Source of the DNA: Ptiloglossa arizonensis
Taxonomy: Eukaryota > Arthropoda > Insecta > Hymenoptera > Colletidae
DNA: 64,000 bases
NCBI RefSeq assembly: GCF_051014685.1
Contig: NW_027478390.1
Location: 966,501-1,030,500, forward strand
Direction: 5' to 3'
This document shows, piece by piece, positions 24,801 to 38,819 of the stretch. The notes under the pieces are model-generated. The model saw nothing but the letters and a program-made list of their open reading frames with translations, had not been told where the DNA came from and did no database searches. The translations under genes were made by a program, and so were the position numbers. How positions within the stretch are numbered: position 1 is the first letter of the stretch; each line of letters begins with the position of its first letter.

Positions 24801-27800
24801 CGTTGTAATCGGGCGAGATTCTACTATCAGATGCAATAGGAATTTTTGGGTTTGGTCAATCCGTTCGCGAGATATGGGTGTTTGAAGCTAAGAAATGGTT
24901 GAGAAGGCAAAAAATTTTTCGCCCTTGTGCTGCTCCAACCGCTTAACCAGAATGGCCAAGGAATTAATAAACATACCGTTGTAATCGGGCGAGTTTCTAC
25001 TTTCAGGCGCAGCAGGAATTTTTGGGTTTGGTCAATCCGTTCGCGAGATATGGGAGTTTGAAGCTAAGAAATGGTAGAGTAGGCAACAAATTTTGCGCAA
25101 TTCTGCTGCTCCAAACGCTTAACCAGAATGGCCTAGGGAAAAAATACACATACCGTTATAATCGGGAGAGATCCCACATTCAAACGCAATGGGAATTTTT
25201 GGGTTTGGTCAATCCGTTCGCGAGATACGGGAGTTTGAAGCTAAGAAATGGTTGAGAAAACAACAAATTTTTCGCACTTCTGCTGCTCCAAACGCTTTAC
25301 ACGAATGGCCTAGGGAATTAATAAACATACCGTTGTAATCGGGCGAGTTTCTGCTTTCAGACGCAGCAGAAATTTTTGGGTTTGGTCAATCCGTTCGCGA
25401 GATCTGGGAGTTTGAAGCTAAGAAATGGTTGAGAAGGCAACAAATTGTCCGCACTTCTGTGCTCCAAACGCTTAACCAGAATGGCCCAGGGAAAAAACAG
25501 GCATACCTTTGTAATCGGGCGAGTTTCTACTTTCAGACGCAATAGGAATTTTTGGGATTGGTGAATCCGTTCGCGAGATATGGGAGTTTGCAGCCAAGAA
25601 ATGGTTCAGGAGACCACAAATTTTTCGCAATTCTGCTGCTCCAAACGCTTAACCAGAATGGCCCACGCAAAAAATACACATACCGTTGTAATCGGGCGAG
25701 TTTCTACTTTCAGACCCAATAGGAATTTCTGGGTTTGGTCAATCCGTTCGAGAGATATGGGAGTTTGCAGCTAAGGAATGGATCAGAAGACAACAAATTT
25801 TGCGCTCTTCTGCTGCTCCAAACGCTTAACCAGAATGGCCCAGCGCGAAAATACACATGCCGTTGTAATCGGGCGAGTTTCTACTTTCAGACGCAGCAGG
25901 AATTTTTGGGCTTGGTCAATCCGTTCGCGAGATATGGGTATTTGATGCTAAGAAATGGTTGAGCAGGCAACAGATTTTGCGCACTTCTGCTGCTCCAAAC
26001 GCTTAACCAGACTGGCCTAGGGACAAAATACATATTCCGTTGTAATCGGGCGAGTTTCTACTATCAGATGCAATAGGAATTTTTGGGTTTGGTCAATCCG
26101 TTCGCGAGATATGGGTGTTTGAAGCTAAGAAATGGTTGAGAAAGCAAAAAATTTTTCGCACTTGTGCTGCTCCAACCGCTTAACCAGAATGGCCAAGGAA
26201 TTAATAAACATACCGTTGTAATCGGGCGAGTTTCTACTTTCAGGCGCAGCAGGAATTTTTGGGTTTGGTCAATCCGTTCGCGAGATATGGGAGTTTGAAG
26301 CTAAGAAATGGTTGAGAAGACAACAAATTTTGCGCACTTCTGCTGCTCCAAACGCTTAACCAGAATGGCCCAGGGAAAAAATACACATACCGTTGTAATC
26401 GGGCGAGCTTCTACTTTCAGGCGCAGCAGGAATTTTTGGGTTTGGTCAATCCGTTCGCGAGGTATGGGAGTTTGAAGCTAAGAAATGGTTGAGAAGACAA
26501 CAAATTTTTCGCACTTCTGCTGCTCCAAACGCTTAACCAGAATGGCCTACGGAAAAGAGAGACATACCGTTGTAATCGGGCGAGTTTCTACTTTCTGATT
26601 CAATAGGAATTTTTGCGTTTGGTCAATCCGTTCACGAGATTTGGGAGTTTGAAGCTAAGAAATGGTGGAGAAGGCAACAAATTTTTCGCACTTCTGCTGC
26701 CCCAAACGCTTAACCAGAATGGCCTAGGGAATTAATAAACATACCGTTGTAATCGGGAGAGTCTCTACTTTCACACGCAACAGAAATTTTTGGGTTTGGT
26801 CAGTCCTTTCGCGAGATATGGGAGTTTGAAGCTAACAAATGGTTGAGAAAGCAACAAATTGTTCGCACTTCTGTGCTCCAAACGCTTAACCAGAATGGCC
26901 CAGGGAAAAAACAGGCATACCTTTGTAATCGGGCGAGTTTCTACTTTCAGACGCAATAGGAATTTTTGGGATTGGTGAATCCGTTCGCGAGATATGGGAG
27001 TTTGCAGCCAAGAAATGGTTCAGGAGACCACAAATTTTTCGCAATTCTGCTGCTCCAAACGCTTAACCAGAATGGCACACGGAAAAAATACACATACCGT
27101 TGTAATCGGGCGAGTTTCTACTTTCAGACCCAATAGGAATTTCTGGGTTTGGTCAATCCGTTCGCGAGATATGGGAGTTTGCAGCTAAGGAATGGTTCAG
27201 AAGACAACAAATTTTGCGCAATTCTGCTGCTCCAAACGCTTAACCAGAATGGCCCAGCGTGAAAATACACATGCCGTTGTAATCGGGCGAGTTTCTACTT
27301 TCAGACGCAGCAGGAATTTTTGGGTTTGGTCAATCCGTTCGCGAGATATGGGTATTTGATGCTAAGAAATGGTTGAGCAGGCAACAGATTTTGCGCACTT
27401 CTGCTGCTCCAAACGCTTAACCAGACTGGCCTAGGGACAAAATACACATTCCGTTGTAATCGGGCGAGATTCTACTATCAGATGCAATAGGAATTTTTGG
27501 GTTTGGTCAATCCGTTCGCGAGATATGGGTGTTTGAAGCTAAGAAATGGTTGAGAAGGCAAAAAATTTTTCGCCCTTGTGCTGCTCCAACCGCTTAACCA
27601 GAATGGCCAAGGAATTAATAAACATACCGTTGTAATCGGGCGAGCTTCTACTTTCAGGCGCAGCAGGAATTTTTGGGTTTGGTCAATCATTTCGCGAGAT
27701 ATGGAGTTTGAAGCTAAGAAATGGTTGAGAAGACAACAACTTTTTCGCAATTCTGCTGCTCCAAACGCTTAACCAGAATGGCCTAGGGAAAAAATACACA

Positions 27801-28399
27801 TACCGTTGTAATCGGGCGAGCTTCTACTTTCAGGCGCAGCAGGAATTTTTTGGATTGGTCAATCCGTTCGCGAGATACGGGAGTTTGAAGCTAAGAAATG
27901 GTTGAGAAAACAACAAATTTTTCGCACTTCTGCTGCTCCAAACGCTTTACACGAATGGCCTAGGGAATTAATAAACATACCGTTGTAATCGGGCGAGTTT
28001 CTGCTTTCAGACGCAGCAGAAATTTTTGGGTTTGGTCAATCCGTTCGCGAGATCTGGGAGTTTGAAGCTAAGAAATGGTTGAGAAGGCAACAAATTGTCC
28101 GCACTTCTGTGCTCCAAACGCTTAACCAGAGTGGCCCAGGGAAAAAACAGGCATACCTTTGTAATCGGGCGAGTTTCTACTTTCAGACGCAATAGGAATT
28201 TTTGGGATTGGTGAATCCGTTCGCGAGATATGGGAGTTTGCAGCCAAGAAATGGTTCAGGAGACCACAAATTTTTCGCAATTCTGCTGCTCCAAAAGCTT
28301 AACCAGAATGGCACACGGAAAAAATACACATACCGTTGTAATCGGGCGAGTTTCTACTTTCAGACCCAATAGGAATTTCTGGGTTTGGTCAATCCGTTC
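21876..28399 (+). repeat. Large core duplication, arm 2 (about 6.5 kb)
   Basis: Partner of 13922-20095. It lacks one monomer near 22710-22730, where a monomer starting with tttcagatgcaatag continues directly as the gcgtttgg subtype. It has one more monomer at about 26776-26950 and two more at about 27390-27740. About 1.8 kb separates the arms (20096-21875), itself made of pieces of the same units. Confidence 0.88.
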
Positions 28400-29040
28400 G
28401 CGAGATATGGGAGTTTGCAGCTAAGGAATGGTTCAGAAGACAACAAATTTTGCGCAATTCTGCTGCTCCAAACGCTTAACCAGAATGGCCCAGCGTGAAA
28501 ATACACATGCCGTTGTAATCGGGCGAGTTTCTACTTTCAGACGCAGCAGGAATTTTTGGGTTTGGTCAATCCGTTCGCGAGATATGGGTATTTGATGCTA
28601 AGAAATGGTTGAGCAGGCAACAGATTTTGCGCACTTCTGCTGCTCCAAACGCTTAACCAGACTGGCCTAGGGACAAAATACACATTCCGTTGTAATCGGG
28701 CGAGATTCTACTATCAGATGCAATAGGAATTTTTGGGTTTGGTCAATCCGTTCGCGAGATATGGGTGTTTGAAGCTAAGAAATGGTAGAGTAGGCAACAA
28801 ATTTTGCGCAATTCTGCTGCTCCAAACGCTTAACCAGAATGGCCCAGCGTGAAAATACACATGCCGTTGTAATCGGGCGAGTTTCTACTTTCAGACGCAG
28901 CAGGAGTTTTTGGGTTTGGTCAATCCGTTCGCGAGATATGGGAGTTTGAAGCTAAGAAATGGTTGAGAAGACAACAAATTTTGCGCACTTCTCCTGCTCC
29001 AAACGCATAACCAGAATGGCCCAGGGAAAAAATACACATA

Positions 29041-29394
29041 CCGTTGTAATCGGGCGAGCTTCTACTTTCAGGCGCAGCAGGAATTTTTGGGTTTGGTCAA
29101 TCCGTTCACGAGATTTGGGAGTTTGAAGCTAAGAAATGGTAGAGTAGGCAACAAATTTTGCGCAATTCTGCTGCTCCAAACGCTTAACCAGAATGGCCTA
29201 GGGAAAAAATACACATACCGTTGTAATCGGGCGAGCTTCTACTTTCAGGCGCAGCAGAAATTTTTGGGTTTGGTCAATCATTTCGCGAGATATGGGAGTT
29301 TGAAGCTAAGAAATGGTTGAGAAGACAACAACTTTTTCGCAATTCTGCTGCTCCAAACGCTTAACCAGAATGGCCTAGGGAAAAAATACACATA
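29041..29394 (+). repeat. Recent two-monomer duplication, copy 1 (354 bp)
   Basis: Reading base by base, 29041-29394 and 29395-29748 appear identical. Both carry the same private changes: ggtagagtaggcaac, gcagcagaaattttt and caatcatttcgcg. Identity over 354 bp in an array where adjacent monomers usually differ marks a very recent event, or an assembly artefact. Confidence 0.9.
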
Positions 29395-29748
29395 CCGTTG
29401 TAATCGGGCGAGCTTCTACTTTCAGGCGCAGCAGGAATTTTTGGGTTTGGTCAATCCGTTCACGAGATTTGGGAGTTTGAAGCTAAGAAATGGTAGAGTA
29501 GGCAACAAATTTTGCGCAATTCTGCTGCTCCAAACGCTTAACCAGAATGGCCTAGGGAAAAAATACACATACCGTTGTAATCGGGCGAGCTTCTACTTTC
29601 AGGCGCAGCAGAAATTTTTGGGTTTGGTCAATCATTTCGCGAGATATGGGAGTTTGAAGCTAAGAAATGGTTGAGAAGACAACAACTTTTTCGCAATTCT
29701 GCTGCTCCAAACGCTTAACCAGAATGGCCTAGGGAAAAAATACACATA
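29395..29748 (+). repeat. Recent two-monomer duplication, copy 2 (354 bp)
   Basis: Identical partner of 29041-29394. The next unit starts in the same way but turns to gaattttttggattgg near 29789, so the run ends after two copies. Confidence 0.9.
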
Positions 29749-30236
29749 CCGTTGTAATCGGGCGAGCTTCTACTTTCAGGCGCAGCAGGAATTTTTTGGA
29801 TTGGTCAATCCGTTCGCGAGATATGGGAGTTTGAAGCTAAGAAATGGTTGAGAAGACAACAAATTTTGCGCACTTCTGCTGCTCCAAACGCTTAACCAGA
29901 ATGGCCCAAGGAAAAAATACACATACCTTTGTAATCGGGCGAGTTTCTACTTTCAGACGCAATAGGAATTTTTGGGATTGGTGAATCCGTTCGCGAGATA
30001 TGGGAGTTTGCAGCCAAGAAATGGTTCAGGAGACCACAAATTTTTCGCAATTCTGCTGCTCCAAACGCTTAACCAGAATGGCCCACGGAAAAAATACACA
30101 TACCGTTTTAATCGGGCGAGTTTCTACTTTCAGACCCAATAGGAATTTCTGGGTTTCGTTCATCCGTTCGCGAGATATGGGAGTTTGCAGCTAAGGAATG
30201 GTTCAGAAGACAACAAATTTTGCGCACTTCTGCTGC

Positions 30237-33200
30237 TCCAAACGCTTAACCAGAATGGCCCAGGGAAAAAAAACACATACCGTTGTAATCGGGCGAGTTT
30301 CTACTTTCAGATTCAATAGGAATTTTTGCGTTTGGTCAATCCGTTCACGAGATTTGGGAGTTTGAAGCTGAGAAATGCTGGAGTAGGCAACAAATTTTTC
30401 GCAATTCTGCTGCTCCAAACGCTTAAGCAGAATGGCCTACGGAAAAAATACACATACCGTTGTAATCGGGCGAGCTTCTACTTTCAGGCGCAGCAGGAAT
30501 TTTTGGGTTTGGTCAATCCGTTCGCGAGATATGGGAGTTTGAAGCTAAGAAATGGTTGAGAAGACAACAAATTTTTCCCACTTCTGCTGCTCCAAACGCT
30601 TAACCAGAATGGCCTACGGAAAAAAGAGACATACCGTTGTAATCGGGCGAGTTTCTACTTTCAGATTCAATAGGAATTTTTGCGTTTGGTCAATCCATTC
30701 ACGAGATTTGGGAGTTTGATGCTAAGAAATGGTGGAGTAGGCAACAAATTTTGCGCACTTCTGCTGCTCCAAACGCTTAACCAGAATGGCCTAGGGAAAA
30801 AATACACATACCGTTGTAATCGGGCGAGCTTCTCCTTTCAGGCGCAGCAGGAATTTTTGGGATTGGTCAATCCGTTCGCGAGATATGGGAGTTTGAAGCT
30901 AAGAAATGGTTGAGAAGACAACAAATTTTGCGCAATTCTGCTGCTCCAAACGCTTAACCAGGATGGCCCAAGGAGAAAATACACATACCGTTGTAATCGG
31001 GCGAGCTTCTACTTTCAGGCGCAGCAGGAATTTTTGGGTTTGGTCAACCCGTTCGCGAGATATGGGTATTTGATGCTAAGAAATGGTTGAGCAGGAAACA
31101 GATTTTGCGCACTTCTGCTGCTCCAAACGCTTAACCAGACTGGCCTAGGGACAAAATACACATTCCGTTGTAATCGGGCGAGTTTCTACTATCAGATGCA
31201 ATAGGAATTTTTGGGTTTGGTCAATCCGTTCGCGAGATATGGGTGTTTGAAGCTAAGAAATGGTTGAGAAGGCAAAAAATTTTTCGCACTTGTGCTGCTC
31301 CAACCGCTTAACCAGAATGGCCAAGGAATTAATAAACATACCGTTGTAATCGGGCGAGTTTCTACTTTCAGGCGCAGCAGGAATTTTTGGGTTTGGTCAA
31401 TCCGTTCGCGAGATATGGGAGTTTGAAGCTAAGAAATGGTTGAGAAGACAACAAATTTTGCGCACTTCTGCTGCTCCAAACGCTTAACCAGAATGGCCCA
31501 GGGAAAAAATACACATACCGTTGTAATCGGGCGAGCTTCTACTTTCAGGCGCAGCAGGAATTTTTGGGTTTGGTCAATCCGTTCGCGAGGTATGGGAGTT
31601 TGAAGCTAAGAAATGGTTGAGAAGACAACAAATTTTTCGCACTTCTGCTGCTCCAAACGCTTAACCAGAATGGCCTACGGAAAAAAGAGACATACCGTTG
31701 TAATCGGGCGAGTTTCTACTTTCAGATTCAATAGGAATTTTTGCGTTTGGTCAATCCGTTCACGAGATTTGGGAGTTTGAAGCTAAGAAATGGTGGAGAA
31801 GGCAACAAATTTTTCGCACTTCTGCTGCCCCAAACGCTTAACCAGAATGGCCTAGGGAATTAATAAACATACCGTTGTAATCGGGGGAGTCTCTACTTTC
31901 ACACGCAACAGAAATTTTTGGGTTTGGTCAATCCTTTCGCGAGATATGGGAGTTTGAAGCTAAGAAATGGTTGAGAAGGCAACAAATTGTTCGCACTTCT
32001 GTGCTCCAAACGCTTAACCAGAATGGCCCAGGGAAAAAACAGGCATACCTTTGTAATCGGGCGAGTTTCTACTTTCAGACGCAATAGGAATTTTTGGGAT
32101 TGGTGAATCCGTTCGCGAGATATGGGAGTTTGCAGCCAAGAAATGGTTCAGGAGACCACAAATTTTTCGCAATTCTGCTGCTCCAAACGCTTAACCAGAA
32201 TGGCCCACGGAAAAAATTCACATACCGTTGTAATCGGGCGAGCTTCTACTTTCAGGCGCAGCAGGAATTTTTGGGTTTGGTCAATCCTTTCGCGAGATAT
32301 GGGAGTTTGAAGCTAAGAAATGGTTGAGAAGATAACAACTTTTTCGCAATTCTGCTGCTCCAAACGCTTAACCAGAATGGCCTAGGGAGAAAATACACAT
32401 GCCGTTGTAATCGGGCGAGCTTCTACTTTCAGGCGCAGCAGGAATTTTTGGGATTGGTCAATCCGTTCGCGAGATATGGGAGTTTGAAGCTAAGAAATGG
32501 TTGAGAAGACAACAAATTTTGCGCACTTCTGCTGCTCCAAACGCTTAACCAGAATGGCCCAAGGAAAAAATACACATACCTTTGTAATCGGGCGAGTTTC
32601 TACTTTCAGACGCAATAGGAATTTTTGGGATTGGTGAATCCGTTCGCGAGATATGGGAGTTTGCAGCCAAGAAATGGTTCAGGAGACCACAAATTTTTCG
32701 CAATTCTGCTGCTCCAAACGCTTAACCAGAATGGCCCACGGAAAAAATACACATACCGTTTTAATCGGGCGAGCTTCTACTTTCAGGCGCAGCAGGAATT
32801 TTTGGGATTGGTCAATCCGTTCGCGAGATATGGGAGTTTGAAGCTAAGAAATGGTTGAGAAGACAACAAATTTTTCGCAATTCTGCTGCTCCAAACGCTT
32901 AACCAGAATGGCCCAGGGAAAAAAAAACACATACCGTTGTAATCGGGCGAGCTTCTACTTTCAGGCGCAGCAGGAATTTTTGGGTTTGGTCAATCCGTTC
33001 GCGAGATATGGGAGTTTGAAGCTAAGAAATGGTTGAGAAGACAACCAATTTTTCGCACTTCTGCTGCTCCAAACGCTTAACCAGAATGGCCTACGGAAAA
33101 AATACACATACCGTTGTAATCGGGCGAGCTTCTACTTTCAGGCGCAGCAGGAATTTTTTGGGTTTGGTCAATCCGTTCGCGAGATATGGGAGTTTGAAGC

Positions 33201-34498
33201 TAAGAAATGGTTGAGAAGACAACAAATTTTTCGCACTTCTGCTGCTCCAGACGCTTAACCAGAATGGCCTACGGAAAAAAGAGACATACCGTTGTAATCG
33301 GGCGAGTTTCTACTTTCAGATTCAATAGGAATTTTTGCGTTTGGTCAATCCGTTCACGAGATTTGGGAGTTTGAAGCTAAGAAATGGTGGAGTAGGCAAC
33401 AAATTTTGCGCACTTCTGCTGCTCCAAACGCTTAACCAGAATGGCCTAGGGAAAAAATACCCATACCGTTGTAATCGGGCGAGCTTCTCCTTTCAGGCGC
33501 AGCAGAAATTTTTGGGATTGGTCAATCCGTTCGCGAGATATGGGAGTTTGAAGCTAAGAAATGGTTGAGAAGACAACAAATTTTGCGCACTTCTGCTGCT
33601 CCAAACGCTTAACCAGAATGGCCCAAGGAAAAAATACACATACCGTTGTAATCGGGCGAGCTTCTACTTTCAGGCGCAGCAGGAATTTTTGGGTTTGGTC
33701 AATCCGTTCGCGAGATATGGGAGATTGAAGCTAAGAAATGGTTGAGAAGACAACAAATTTTTCGCACTTCTGCTGCCCCAAACGCTTAACCAGAATGGCC
33801 TACGGAAAAAAGAGACATACCGTTGTAATCGGGCGAGTTTCTACTTTCAGATTCAATAGGAATTTTTGCGTTTGGTCAATCCGTTCACGAGATTTGGGAG
33901 TTTGAAGCTAAGAAATGGTGGAGAAGGCAACAAATTTTTCGCACTTCTGCTGCCCCAAACGCTTAACCAGAATGGCCTAGGGAATTAATAAACATACCGT
34001 TGTATTCGGGAGAGTCTCTTCTTTCACACGCAACAGAAATTTTTGGGTTTGGTCAATCCTTTCGCGAGATATGGGAGTTTGAAGCTAAGAAATGGTTGAG
34101 AAGACAACAACTTTTTCGCAATTCTGCTGCTCCAAACGCTTAACCAGAATGGCCTAGGGAAAAAATACACATACCGTTATAATCGGGAGAGATCCCACAT
34201 CCAAACGCAATGGGAATTTTTGGGTTTGGTCAATCCGTTCGCGAGATATGGGAGTTTGAAGCTAAGAAATGGTTGAGAAGACAACAAATTTTTCGCACTT
34301 CTGCTGCTCCAAACGCTTTACACGAATGGCCTAGGGAATTAATGAACATACCGTTGTAATCGGGCGAGTTTCTGCTTTCAGACGCAGCAGAAATTTTGGG
34401 GTTTGGTCAATCCGTTCGCGAGATATGGGAGTTTGAAGCTAAGAAATTTTTGAGAAGGCAACAAATTTTGCGCAATTCTGCTGCTCCAAACGCTTAAC
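30237..34498 (+). repeat. Right arm of the distant duplication
   Basis: Partner of 1-4440 in direct orientation. Parts of it were copied again: the stretch around 32640-34220 is similar to about 36530-38100 (33335 and 37227, offset 3892, i.e. 22 monomers), with the gttgtattcg subtype recurring near 37896 and 38956. Rare substitutions shared by the arms (cttctcctttcag, gttgtattcg, atccaaacgcaatggg) show common descent rather than mere family membership. Confidence 0.85.
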
Positions 34499-37400
34499 CA
34501 GAATGGCCTACGGAAAAAAGAGACATACCGTTGTAATCGGGCGAGTTTCTACTTTCAGATTCAATAGGAATTTTTGCGTTTGGTCAATCCGTTCGCGAGA
34601 TTTGGAAGTTTGAAGCTAAGAAATGGTGGAGAAGGCAACAAATTTTTCGCACTTCTGCTGCCCCAAACGTTTAACCAGAATGGCCTAGGGAATTAATAAA
34701 CATACCGTTGTAATCGGGAGAGTCTCTACTTTCACACGCAACAGAAATTTTTGGGTTTGGTCAATCCTTTCGCGAGATATGGGAGTTTGAAGCTAAGAAA
34801 TGGTTGAGAAGGCAACAAATTGTTCGCACTTCTGTGCTCCAAACGCTTGACCAGAATGGCCTAGGGAAAAAACAGGCATACCTTTGTAATCGGGCGAGTT
34901 TCTACTTTCAGACGCAATAGGAATTTTTGGGATTGGTGAATCCGTTCGCGAGATATGGGAGTTTGCAGCCAAGAAATGGTTCAGGAGACCACAAATTTTT
35001 CGCAATTCTGCTGCTCCAAACGCTTAACCAGAATGGCCCAGGGAAAAAATACACATACCGTTGTAATCGGGCGAGCTTCTACTTTCAGGCGCAGCAGGAA
35101 TTTTTGGGTTTGGTCAATCCGTTCGCGAGGTATGGGAGTTTGAAGCTAAGAAATGTTTGAGAAGGCAACAAATTTTTCGCACTTCTGCTGCTCCAAACGC
35201 TTAACCAGAATGGCCTACGGAAAAAAGAGACATACCGTTGTAATCGGGCGAGTTTCTACTTTCAGATTCAATAGGAATTTTTGCGTTTGGTCAATCCGTT
35301 CACGAGATTTGGGAGTTTGAAGCTAAGAAATGGTGGAGAAGGCAACAAATTTTTCGCACTTCTGCTGCCCCAAACGCTTAACCAGAATGGCCTAGGGAAT
35401 TAATAAACATACCGTTGTAATCGGGGGAGTCTCTACTTTCACACGCAACAGAAATTTTTGGGTTTGGTCAATCCTTTCGCGAGATATGGGAGTTTGAAGC
35501 TAAGAAATGGTTGAGAAGGCAACAAATTGTTCGCACTTCTGTGCTCCAAACGCTTAACCAGAATGGCCCAGGGAAAAAACAGGCATACCTTTGTAATCGG
35601 GCGAGTTTCTACTTTCAGACGCAATAGGAATTTTTGGGATTGGTGAATCCGTTCGCGAGATATGGGAGTTTGCAGCCAAGAAATGATTCAGGAGACCACA
35701 AATTTTTCGCAATTCTGCTGCTCCAAACGCTTAACCAGAATGGCACACGGAAAAAATACACATACCGTTGTAATCGGGCGAGTTTCTACTTTCAGACCCA
35801 ATAGGAATTTCTGGGTTTGGTCAATCCGTTCGCGAGATATGGGAGTTTGCAGCTAAGGAATGGTTCAGAAGACAACAAATTTTGCGCAATTCTGCTGCTC
35901 CAAACGCTTAACCAGAATGGCCCAGCGTGAAAATACACATGCCGTTGTAATCGGGCGAGTTTCTACTTTCAGACGCAGCAGGAATTTTTGGGTTTGGTCA
36001 ATCCGTTCGCGAGATATGGGTATTTGATGCTAAGAAATGGTTGAGCAGGCAACAGATTTTGCGCACTTCTGCTGCTCCAAACGCTTAACCAGACTGGCCT
36101 AGGCACAAAATACACATTCCGTTGTAATCGGGCGAGTTTCTACTATCAGATGCAATAGGAATTTTTGGGTTTGGTCAATCCGTTCGCGAGATATGGGTGT
36201 TTGAAGCTAAGAAATGGTTGAGAAGGCAAAAAATTTTTCGCCCTTGTGCTGCTCCAACCTCTTAACCAGAATGGCCAAGGAATTAATAAACATACCGTTG
36301 TAATCGGGCGAGTTTCTACTTTCAGGCGCAGCAGGAATTTTTGGGTTTGGTCAATCCGTTCGCGAGATATGGGAGTTTGAAGCTAAGAAATGGTAGAGTA
36401 GGCAACAAATTTTGCGCAATTCTGCTGCTCCAAACGCTTAACCAGAATGGCCTAGGGAAAAAATACACATACCGTTGTAATCGGGCGAGCTTCTACTTTC
36501 AGGCGCAGCAGGAATTTTTGGGATTGGTCAATCCGTTCGCGAGATATGGGAGTTTGCAGCCAAGAAATGGTTCAGGAGACCACAAATTTTTCGCAATTCG
36601 GCTGCTCCAAACGCTTAACCAGAATGGCCCACGGAAAAAATACACATACCGTTTTAATCGGGCGAGCTTCTACTTTCAGGCGCAGCAGGAATTTTTGGGA
36701 TTGGTCAATCCGTTCGCGAGATATGGGAGTTTGAAGCTAAGAAATGGTTGAGAAGACAACAAATTTTTCGCAATTCTGCTGCTCCAAACGCTTAACCAGA
36801 ATGGCCCAGGGAAAAAAAAACACATACCGTTGTAATCGGGCGAGCTTCTACTTTCAGGCGCAGCAGGAATTTTTGGGTTTGGTCAATCCGTTCGCGAGAT
36901 ATGGGAGTTTGAAGCTAAGAAATGGTTGAGAAGACAACCAATTTTTCGCACTTCTGCTGCTCCAAACGCTTAACCAGAATGGCCTACGGAAAAAATACAC
37001 ATACCGTTGTAATCGGGCGAGCTTCTACTTTCAGGCGCAGCAGGAATTTTTGGGTTTGGTCAATCCGTTCGCGAGATATGGGAGTTTGAAGCTAAGAAAT
37101 GGTTGAGAAGACAACAAATTTTTCGCACTTCTGCTGCTCCAAACGCTTAACCAGAATGGCCTACGGAAAAAAGAGACATACCGTTGTAATCGGGCGAGTT
37201 TCTACTTTCAGATTCAATAGGAATTTTTGCGTTTGATCAATCCGTTCACGAGATTTGGGAGTTTGAAGCTAAGAAATGGTGGAGTAGGCAACAAATTTTG
37301 CGCACTTCTGCTGCTCCAAACGCTTAACCAGAATGGCCTAGGGAAAAAATACACATACCGTTGTAATCGGGCGAGCTTCTCCTTTCAGGCGCAGCAGGAA

Positions 37401-38200
37401 TTTTTGGGATTGGTCAATCCGTTCGCGAGATATGGGAGTTTGAAGCTAAGAAATGGTTGAGAAGACAACAAATTTTGCGCATTTCTGCTGCTCCAAACGC
37501 TTAACCAGAATGGCCCAAGGAAAAAATACACATACCGTTGTAATCGGGCGAGCTTCTACTTTCAGGCGCAGCAGAAATTTTTGGGTTTGGTCAATCCGTT
37601 CGCGAGATATGGGAGTTTGAAGCTAAGAAATGGTTGAGAAGACAACAAATTTTTCGCACTTCTGCTGCTCCAAACGCTTAACCAGAATGGCCTACGGAAA
37701 AAAGAGGCATACCGTTGTAATCGGGCGAGTTTCTACTTTCAGATTCAATAGGAATTTTTGCGTTTGGTCAATCCGTTCACGAGATTTGGGAGTTTGAAGC
37801 TAAGAAATGGTGGAGAAGGCAACAAATTTTTCACACTTCTGCTGCCCCAAACGCTTAACCAGAATGGCCTAGGGAATTAATAAACATACCGTTGTATTCG
37901 GGAGAGTCTCTTCTTTCACACGCAACAGAAATTTTTGGGTTTGATCAATCCTTTCGCGAGATATGGGAGTTTGAAGCTAAGAAATAATTGAGAAGACAAC
38001 AACTTTTTCGCAATTCTGCTGCTCCAAACGCTACACCAGAATGGCCTAGGGAAAAAATACACATACCGTTATAATCAGGAGAGATCCCACATCCAAACGC
38101 AATGGGAATTTTTGGGTTTGGTCAATCCGTTCGCGAGATATGGGAGTTTGAAGCTAAGAAATGGTTGAGAAGGCAACAAATTTTTCGCACTTCTGCTGCT

Positions 38201-38819
38201 CCAAACGCTTAACCAGAATGGCCTACGGAAAAAATACACATACCGTTGTAATCGGGCGAGTTTCTACTTTCAGATGCAATAGGAATTTTTGGGTTTGGTC
38301 TGTCCGTTCGCGAGGTATGGGAGTCTGAAGCTAAGAAATGGTTGAGAAAGCAACAAGTTTTTCGCACTTCTGCTGCTCCAAACGCTTAACCAGAATGGCC
38401 TACGGAAAAAAGAGACATACCGTTGTAATCGGGAGAATTTCTACTTTCCGACGCAATAGGAATTTTTGGGTTTGGTCAATCCGTTCGCGAGATATGGGAG
38501 TTTGAAGCTGAGAAATGGTTGAGAAGGCAACAAATTTTTCGCACTTCTGCTGCTCCAAACGCTTAACCAGAATGGCGAAGGAATTAATAAACATACCGTT
38601 GTAATCGGGCGAGTTTCTACTTTCAGGCGCAGCAGGAATTTTTGGGTATGGTCAATCCGTTCGCGGGATATGGGAGTTTGAAGCTAAGAAATGGTTGAGA
38701 AGACAACAAATTTTGCGCACTTCTGCTGCTCCAAACGCTTAACCAGAAGGGCCAAGGAATTAACAAACATACCGTTGTAATCGGGCGAGTTTCTACTTTC
38801 AGGCGCAGCAGGAATTTTT
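38201..38819 (+). repeat. Block with gtctgtccgt marker, third A region copy
   Basis: Matches 41561-42179 (offset 3360, 19 monomers minus 3) and 43682-44300 (a further 2121). Shared markers are gggagaatttctactttccg, gaagctgagaaatgg and the shortened gaatggcgaaggaatt. It ends near 38819, where this copy reads gcgtttgg and the others gggtttgg. Confidence 0.8.

Noticed and set aside
36341..36751. A 136-residue open frame, the longest in the window, and dozens of 61-90-residue frames on both strands
   Set aside because: They are translations of the satellite. 177 is 3 x 59, so a frame stays open from one monomer to the next until a variant stop appears, and the same peptides recur with the duplications. 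No start context, codon signature or known domain is visible.
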